Position numbers and translations under genes: made by a program
Notes under the pieces: model-generated
Told to the model about the DNA's origin: nothing
Seen by the model: only the letters and a program-made list of their open reading frames with translations
Databases searched by the model: none
Assembly (NCBI RefSeq): GCF_039532215.1
Contig: NZ_BAAARN010000001.1
Location: 725,028-789,027, forward strand
Origin: Pedococcus aerophilus
Lineage (GTDB): Bacteria > Actinomycetota > Actinomycetes > Actinomycetales > Dermatophilaceae
Direction: 5' to 3'
DNA: 64,000 nucleotides
Shown: in pieces, positions 60,601-64,000 of the stretch
How positions within the stretch are numbered: position 1 is the stretch's first letter
How the letters are laid out: the number at the start of each line of letters is the position of its first letter

Positions 60601-61280
60601 AGCTCGCGGGCCAGCTTGAGCAGGTCCTTCTGGACGCGGCGCTCGATGTCGAGGCCGTGGTCCATCAGCTCGCAGAAGTAGTTCTCGGCGCCGAAGATGT
60701 CGCGGAAGTCGCTCGCCGCCTGCATGGCCTCCTTGTACTGGCCGAGCCGCAGGCGGGTCTGGATCTCCCCCGACGGGCAGCCGGTGGTGGCGATCAGGCC
60801 CTGGCCGTAGGTGCTGAGCAGCTCGCGGTCCATGCGCGGCCACTTGGCGTACACCTGGTCGAGGCTGGCGAGCGAGTCGAGCCGGAACAGGTTGTGCAGG
60901 CCGTTGTTGTTCTTGGCCAGCAGCGTCATGTGCGTGTAGGCGCCCGAGCCGGAGACGTCGTCGCGCGACTGGGACTCGTCGCCCCACTTCACGCGGGTCT
61001 TGTCGGTGCGGTGCGTGCCGGGCGTGACGTAGGCCTCGACGCCGATGATCGGCTTCACGCCGGTCCCCTGGGCCTTCTTCCAGAACTCGTAGGCCCCGAA
61101 CACGTAGCCGTGGTCGGTCGTGGCCAGGGCCGGCATCCCCATCTCGGCGGCCCGGGTGAACAGGTCACCGATGCGCGCCGCACCGTCGAGCATGGAGTAC
61201 TCGGTGTGCACGTGCAGGTGGACGAACGAGTCGGATTTCGACCCGGAACGAGCGGTGGGGGCGGCGGGCTGGGAGGACAT
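57669..61280 (-). CDS. dnaE: DNA polymerase III subunit alpha
   Basis: Replicative polymerase (DnaE1 type), 1203 aa. Domain order: PHP domain (HLHVHTEYSMLDG at about 22-34, TTDHG), palm with the catalytic aspartates PDFDIDFDE (about 428-436), fingers (GRGSGAGS, GVHAAGVIMS), beta-binding/HhH region, and an OB-fold near the C-terminus (VTIAGLITGLQVKRTKKG). The PHP metal ligands look intact, so it may carry its own proofreading exonuclease as mycobacterial DnaE1 does. The ATG at 61280 gives the conserved N-terminus and has TAGACT seven bases upstream; the longer open frame has no support. It reads away from the dksA-lspA-rluD operon, whose terminator separates them. Confidence 0.97.
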   Translation of the reverse strand: MSSQPAAPTARSGSKSDSFVHLHVHTEYSMLDGAARIGDLFTRAAEMGMPALATTDHGYVFGAYEFWKKAQGTGVKPIIGVEAYVTPGTHRTDKTRVKWGDESQSRDDVSGSGAYTHMTLLAKNNNGLHNLFRLDSLASLDQVYAKWPRMDRELLSTYGQGLIATTGCPSGEIQTRLRLGQYKEAMQAASDFRDIFGAENYFCELMDHGLDIERRVQKDLLKLARELKLPLVATNDLHYSSPEDAKAHSALLCVQSGSTMMDPNRFKFDADDFYLKSPAEMRHTWRELPEACDNTLLIAEMCDISFTEGEGRFMPRFPCPPGENEESWFVKEVHTGLMERFPGGVPEYATKQAEFEIDVIASKGYAGYFLVVADFINWAKKNGIRVGPGRGSGAGSMCAYAMKITDLDPIPHGLIFERFLNPERASMPDFDIDFDERRRGEVIKYVTEKYGAERVAQIVTYGTIKAKQAVKDASRVMGHPFVVGEQLTKAMPPDVMGKGVPLSEIYNKDHKRYNEGGDFRALVESEPHFKEIVETAKGLEGLKRQWGVHAAGVIMSSEPLIDVIPIMRRLQDGQVITQFDYPSCESLGLVKMDFLGLRNLTILDDAIENIKANRDEDIDLDALSKDMTDKATYDLLARGDTLGVFQLDGGGMRTLLKLMQPDNFEDISAALALYRPGPMGVNAHTNFALRKNGKQILTPLDPQLEGKLQQEMIDALGPILGTTYGLVIYQEQVMEIAQKLAGYTLGNADLLRRAMGKKKKEVLDAEYVPFSEGMKAKGFNEASIAALWGVLVPFSDYAFNKAHTAAYGLVSYWTGYLKANYPAEYMAALLTSVGDDKDKSALYLGECRRMGIKVLPPDVNDSVGRFAAVGTDIRFGLQAIRNVGHNVVEGIIAAREEKGRFTSFKDFLSKCPAVVCNKRTIESLIKAGAFDGLAESRQGLVRVHEDYVDNFVDIKRQEAIGQDSLFGSFGGDDSGAESVDFSVLPPIPTTEWDKKTLLQFEREMLGLYVSDHPLFGIEHVLSSHADTSIASLTGEDGKPEGSNVTIAGLITGLQVKRTKKGDLWAIVTVEDLEGAIECLFFPSAYLTVQHALTHDAVVVVKGRVNRRDDTPSIYASDLTLPDISEGPRGPVVVTMDTNRATAAKVEELKSVLSSHPGSTEVHVRLSQPGRSVLMKLEDAYRVNATEALFGDLKVILGPRCLVG

Positions 61281-61287
61281 CGGGACG

Positions 61288-61293
61288 AGTCTA
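61288..61293 (-). promoter_or_regulatory. -10 box of a leaderless promoter (dnaE)
   Basis: TAGACT on the minus strand, seven bases before the ATG at 61280. Confidence 0.65.
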
Positions 61294-61374
61294 AGCCGCC
61301 CCACCGACTGCCCTCCGGCGTGTCGCCCCTCCGTGTCGCGACGGGTTCCCGACACACCCCTGCGCGACCGGATG

Positions 61375-61427
61375 ACGACCGGTGGGGTATGGCGCAGACC
61401 CGGGTCCGCGCCATACCCCACCGTCGT
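61375..61427 (-). terminator. Terminator of the dksA-lspA-rluD operon
   Basis: A near-perfect palindrome: a 15-bp arm GGTGGGGTATGGCGC and its complement, extended outward by ACGAC/GTCGT across one bulged C and inward by GACCC/GGGTC. Each arm contains a GTATGGC/GCCATAC heptamer. Confidence 0.88.
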
Positions 61428-61437
61428 GCGTGGTGCC

Positions 61438-62361
61438 TCAGAGGCGGTCGAGCGCGCTCTGCAGGTCCGCCGGGTAGGGGCTCTCGAAGGTGACGTGCTT
61501 GCCCGTGCCGGGGTGCTCGAAGCCGAGGCCGACCGCGTGCAGCCACTGCCGCTCCAGGCCCAGGCGCGCGGCCAGGGTCGGGTCGGCGCCGTAGGTGAGG
61601 TCGCCCGCGCACGGGTGCCGCAGCGCGGAGAAGTGCACCCTGATCTGGTGGGTGCGACCGGTCTCGAGGTGGATGTCGAGCAGCGACGCCGCCCGGAAGG
61701 CCTCGATGACCTCGTAGTGCGTGACGCTCGGCTTGCCCTTGTCCATGACCGCGAACTTGTAGTCGTGGCCGGGGTGGCGGCCGATGGGGGCGTCGATGGT
61801 GCCGACGACCGGGTCGGGCAGGCCCTGGACGAGCGCGTGGTACTTCTTGTCGACGGTGCGGCTGCGGAAGGCCTGCTTGAGGACGCTGTAGGCGTACTCG
61901 GACTTCGCCACGACCATCAAGCCACTGGTTCCGACGTCGAGGCGCGACACGATGCCCTGGCGCTCGCTCGCCCCGCTGGTGGCGATGCGGTACCCGGCGG
62001 CGGCGAGACCACCGACGACGGTCGGGCCGGTCCAGCCCACGCTCGGGTGGGCCGCGACGCCGACGGGCTTGTCGACCACGACGATGTCGTCGTCGTCGTG
62101 GATGATCCCCATGCCGGGGACCGGCTCGGCGATGACCTTGAGGCTCGGGCTGTCCTCCGGGGTCGGCAGGAGCACCTCGAGGAGGTCACCGGCCGTCACG
62201 CGGTCGGACTTGCCGGCCGGCGCGTGGTTGAGCTGGACGTCGCCGGCCTGGGCGAGGTCGGCGGCCTTGGTGCGGGAGACGCCGAAGAGGCGGGCCAGGG
62301 CGGCGTCGACGCGCTCGCCCTCGAGACCGTCGGGGACGTACAGGGTGCGGGCGTCAGGCAT
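61438..62361 (-). CDS. rluD: Pseudouridine synthase RluD type
   Basis: 23S rRNA pseudouridine synthase of the RluA/RluD family. An S4 RNA-binding domain (about 16-70, [19 protein letters not shown] region) precedes the catalytic domain with [15 protein letters not shown] (catalytic Asp142), KKYHALVQG and the [15 protein letters not shown] motif. Length 307 aa is standard. Its start lies eight bases inside the lspA gene, so translation is coupled. The lspA-rluD pairing is conserved in many bacteria. Confidence 0.95.
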   Translation of the reverse strand: MPDARTLYVPDGLEGERVDAALARLFGVSRTKAADLAQAGDVQLNHAPAGKSDRVTAGDLLEVLLPTPEDSPSLKVIAEPVPGMGIIHDDDDIVVVDKPVGVAAHPSVGWTGPTVVGGLAAAGYRIATSGASERQGIVSRLDVGTSGLMVVAKSEYAYSVLKQAFRSRTVDKKYHALVQGLPDPVVGTIDAPIGRHPGHDYKFAVMDKGKPSVTHYEVIEAFRAASLLDIHLETGRTHQIRVHFSALRHPCAGDLTYGADPTLAARLGLERQWLHAVGLGFEHPGTGKHVTFESPYPADLQSALDRL

Positions 62362-63064
62362 GAGGGGTGTCCTGACCGGCGGCGTGGCCGCGTTCGTGGT
62401 GGGTGGGGTGCTTCGTGTCGTCGTTGGTGTCGTGGCTGGTGTCGTGGTTGGTGTCGTGGTTGGTGTCGTGACCGGCCTCGTGGCGACCGGGACGCTCGCC
62501 GTCGACACCGATGCCGCGCAACGCCAGGATGCCGATGAGCACCGCGGCACTGACGATCGCGATGTCGGCGACGTTGCCGATGAACAGGCCGAAGTAGTCG
62601 ATGAAGTCCACGACGTGACCGCGACCGGGGCCGGGCTCACGGGTCATGCGGTCGGTGAGGTTGCCGACCGAGCCTCCGAGCAGCAGCCCCAGCGCCCACG
62701 CCCAGCCGCGGCTGCCGATCCTGCGGGCCGTGCGGATGATGAAGACGAGCACCCCGAACGCGATGAGGGTCAGCACCCAGGTCGCGCTGTTCGCGATGGA
62801 GAACGCCGCCCCGGGGTTGCGGATGAGGTTGAGCCGGATGAACTCGCCGATCATGGCGACGGGCTCGCCGGGGGTCAGCGACTGCAGGGCCCAGATCTTG
62901 GTGAGCTGGTCGGCGGCGTAGACGACCACGGCCGTCACCGCGAGGAGTCGGAACAGCCCCCTGCGGTCGGGGTGGGGCGCGGCGGTCTGCTTCGAGGTAG
63001 GCGTGGGGGTGGACTCGTCGGCCGCGGTCAGCGGCGCTCCTGCTTCGTCTTGCATGTCATGCAT
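62354..63064 (-). CDS. lspA: Lipoprotein signal peptidase with His-rich tail
   Basis: Integral membrane aspartyl protease that cleaves prolipoproteins, such as the sugar-binding lipoprotein in this window. Four helices and the two catalytic aspartates are present: NLTDR (Asp138) and GNVAD (Asp167). NPGAAFSIA is the conserved loop. Length (236 aa) exceeds the usual 160-180 because of a polar N-terminus (about 35 aa) and a cytosolic C-terminal tail (about 190-236) of repeated His-Asp-Thr-Asn units encoded by four 12-bp repeats. The start is uncertain: two ATGs (63064 and 63055) lie inside the end of the dksA-like gene, overlapping by 37 or 28 bp. Confidence 0.93.
   Translation of the reverse strand: MHDMQDEAGAPLTAADESTPTPTSKQTAAPHPDRRGLFRLLAVTAVVVYAADQLTKIWALQSLTPGEPVAMIGEFIRLNLIRNPGAAFSIANSATWVLTLIAFGVLVFIIRTARRIGSRGWAWALGLLLGGSVGNLTDRMTREPGPGRGHVVDFIDYFGLFIGNVADIAIVSAAVLIGILALRGIGVDGERPGRHEAGHDTNHDTNHDTSHDTNDDTKHPTHHERGHAAGQDTPHA
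62423..62470 (-). repeat. Four 12-bp tandem repeats in lspA
   Basis: Four copies of GTTGGTGTCGTG (one with a C for T) on the plus strand encode His-Asp-Thr-Asn/Ser units at the LspA C-terminus. Confidence 0.88.
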
Positions 63065-63846
63065 AGGGTCGCACGAGGAGCGGCCTGAAGGCGAAGTTTG
63101 CCGATCGGGTTGCCGCAGGACTCGCAGATGCCGTACGTGCCGTTGTCCAGGCGCTCGATGGCGTGCAGGTTCTGGTCGAGCATGTCGCGGGCGTTGTTGG
63201 CCAGCGAGATCTCCTGCTCCCGCTCGTAGGTCTTGGCACCGGCATCGGCCTGGTCGTCGCCCGCGCCGTCACCGGCGTCGCGCATCAGGCCGACGAGGTC
63301 GGCCTCGGCCACCCGGATCTCCTGGCGGAGGTGGGCGACATCGCCCTCGATCTCGGCACGCACCTCGCGCAGCTCCTTGGCGGTCCACGGGGACTCGTCG
63401 TCGCGGACCCGCAGGGAGGCGGGGGCCGCCTTCTTCGTCGTCGCCTTCGTCGCGAGAGCCGCCTTGGTCGCGGGAGCCGCCTTGGTCGCGGGAGCCGCCT
63501 TGGTCGCGGGAGCCGCCTTGGTCGCGGGAGCTGCCTTCTTCGCGGGCGCAGCCTTCTTCACCGGGGCGGCCTTGGTGGCAGCGGCAGACTTCGCGGCGGC
63601 CTTGGTCGTCGCCTTCTTCGCGGGCGCAGCCTTCTTCATGGGCGCGGCCTTCTTCGCGGGTGCAGCCTTCTTCATGGGCGCGGCCTTCTTCGCGGGCGCA
63701 GCCTTCTTCGCGGGCGCAGCCTTCTTCGCGGGCGCGGCCTTCTTCGCCGACGTCGTGGCGGCGGAGGCGCTCTTCTTCGCCGGGGCGACGGTGGCGGTTG
63801 CCTTGCGCGCGGCAGACTTCGTCGCGGCGTGTGCCTTGTGAACCAT
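63028..63846 (-). CDS. DksA/TraR-type zinc-finger protein with a lysine-rich H1-like arm
   Basis: 272 residues in two unlike parts. The N-terminal 145 or so consist of AKKAAP and ATKAAP hexapeptides, like histone H1 tails or the mycobacterial HupB arm, encoded by 18-bp tandem repeats. The C-terminal part has a coiled coil (LREVRAEIEGDVAHLRQEI) and a C4 zinc finger of the DksA/TraR type (C-x2-C-x17-C-x2-C: CESCGNPIG ... CMTCK). DksA proteins act in the RNA polymerase secondary channel; the long basic arm suggests that DNA is bound as well. I place the start at the ATG of MVHKAHAATK, behind GAGGGG. It is the first gene of an operon with lspA and rluD. Confidence 0.85.
   Translation of the reverse strand: MVHKAHAATKSAARKATATVAPAKKSASAATTSAKKAAPAKKAAPAKKAAPAKKAAPMKKAAPAKKAAPMKKAAPAKKATTKAAAKSAAATKAAPVKKAAPAKKAAPATKAAPATKAAPATKAAPATKAALATKATTKKAAPASLRVRDDESPWTAKELREVRAEIEGDVAHLRQEIRVAEADLVGLMRDAGDGAGDDQADAGAKTYEREQEISLANNARDMLDQNLHAIERLDNGTYGICESCGNPIGKLRLQAAPRATLCMTCKTKQERR
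63466..63760 (-). repeat. 18-bp tandem repeats encoding the lysine-rich arm
   Basis: Runs of GGTCGCGGGAGCCGCCTT (about four copies) and of GCCTTCTTCGCGGGCGCA variants on the plus strand encode ATKAAP and AKKAAP hexapeptides. Such arrays are prone to copy-number change. Confidence 0.8.
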
Positions 63847-63911
63847 GTGTGCCGGGCCCCTCGGTCGCAGGGCGCTCACCACGATCGCGGGGAGCGCTGT
63901 CAGGTGCGGTG

Positions 63912-63940
63912 AGGATAAGCGCTGGAGGGCGGCGACTCAA
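63912..63940 (-). promoter_or_regulatory. Promoter of the dksA-lspA-rluD operon
   Basis: On the minus strand TTGAGT (63935-63940) and TATCCT (63912-63917) are separated by 17 bp, a good housekeeping promoter. The leader would be about 60 nt. Confidence 0.75.
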
Positions 63941-64000
63941 CGGCAAAACACCCTGTGTCCACCTCGAGTGTGCACCGACGACGACAGGCGCCCACCGCGG

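Noticed and set aside
55494..61493. A 1999-codon open frame antisense to ptrB and dnaE
   Set aside because: It lies opposite two well-conserved genes, and its translation is dominated by Leu/Val/Glu/Asp/Arg/Gly as expected for an antisense frame of GC-rich codons. No domain is visible.
63466..63760. Direct repeats as a CRISPR-like array
   Set aside because: The 18-bp units are contiguous, without spacers, and encode a lysine-rich hexapeptide in frame.

Overview
The window is a chromosomal segment of a very GC-rich actinobacterium (I estimate about 72% G+C). Gene content and style resemble the Intrasporangiaceae (Terrabacter, Janibacter, Phycicoccus, Knoellia): DUF3043, DUF4191 and DUF5302 proteins, mycothiol-type enzymes, a GlnR-type glnA control region, CebR-type sugar operators, a DUF222-HNH (13E12-type) gene, and many GTG/TTG starts. 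The family-level assignment is an inference. I see no rRNA, tRNA, IS element, integrase, CRISPR array or phage module. Almost all of it looks like ordinary chromosome.

Layout. 1-7.4 kb: end of a HAAS-type membrane protein, erpA, a glycerate kinase, a secreted PHB-depolymerase-type esterase, a stand-alone Tudor-like small protein, a mycothiol-dependent maleylpyruvate isomerase-like protein, nadA, and a secreted ScyD/ScyE-type beta-propeller. 7.5-20.7 kb: DEAD-box helicase, a glutathionyl-hydroquinone-reductase / saccharopine-dehydrogenase-like pair, an M20 dipeptidase, DUF3043, a double ECF-type ATPase, an LLM flavin enzyme, OsmC, gcvT, pepA and three small genes. 20.8-30.2 kb is a lipoic-acid block: lpdA-sucB (E3 and E2 of a 2-oxoacid dehydrogenase), a TIGR01777 epimerase, a Ser/Thr kinase, an S51 peptidase, then lipB, lipA and DUF4191. 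gcvT upstream also belongs to a lipoate-dependent system.

30.2-35.9 kb is a sugar operon read right to left: binding protein, two permeases, GH1 beta-glucosidase, LacI regulator. It is preceded by two copies of the CebR-type operator, so it is probably a cello-oligosaccharide operon that controls itself. 35.9-40.5 kb: ATP-grasp protein, DUF4097-PadR cassette with two 18-bp operator repeats, RDD protein, and glnA with a GlnR box. 40.5-43.6 kb has visibly lower GC and may be accessory: a CWB2/excalibur wall protein and a DUF222-HNH endonuclease with an apparent SOS box over its promoter. 44-49.9 kb: GH3 glycosidase, a TetR regulator divergent from an MMPL exporter with a doubled operator between them, and a membrane protein. 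49.9-57.7 kb: a glycine-rich protein, a secreted M15-like / PG-binding / VCBS-repeat protein, an SpoIIE phosphatase and oligopeptidase B. 57.7-64 kb: dnaE, then an operon dksA-like (with a histone-H1-like lysine-rich arm) - lspA (with a histidine-rich tail) - rluD.

The strongest genome-wide signal is transcriptional: at least 19 genes carry a TANNNT -10 hexamer ending exactly 6 or 7 bases before the start codon, the arrangement expected for leaderless mRNAs. Several intergenic regions hold long near-perfect terminator hairpins. A GTATGSC/GSCATAC heptamer recurs at least 28 times on both strands. I did not find a clear, wholly new multi-gene system. The best candidates for something undescribed are the triple GGACTAGTCC array before the ScyD-type gene, the H1-arm/zinc-finger fusion with its LspA partner, and the secreted M15-VCBS protein with its folded leader.
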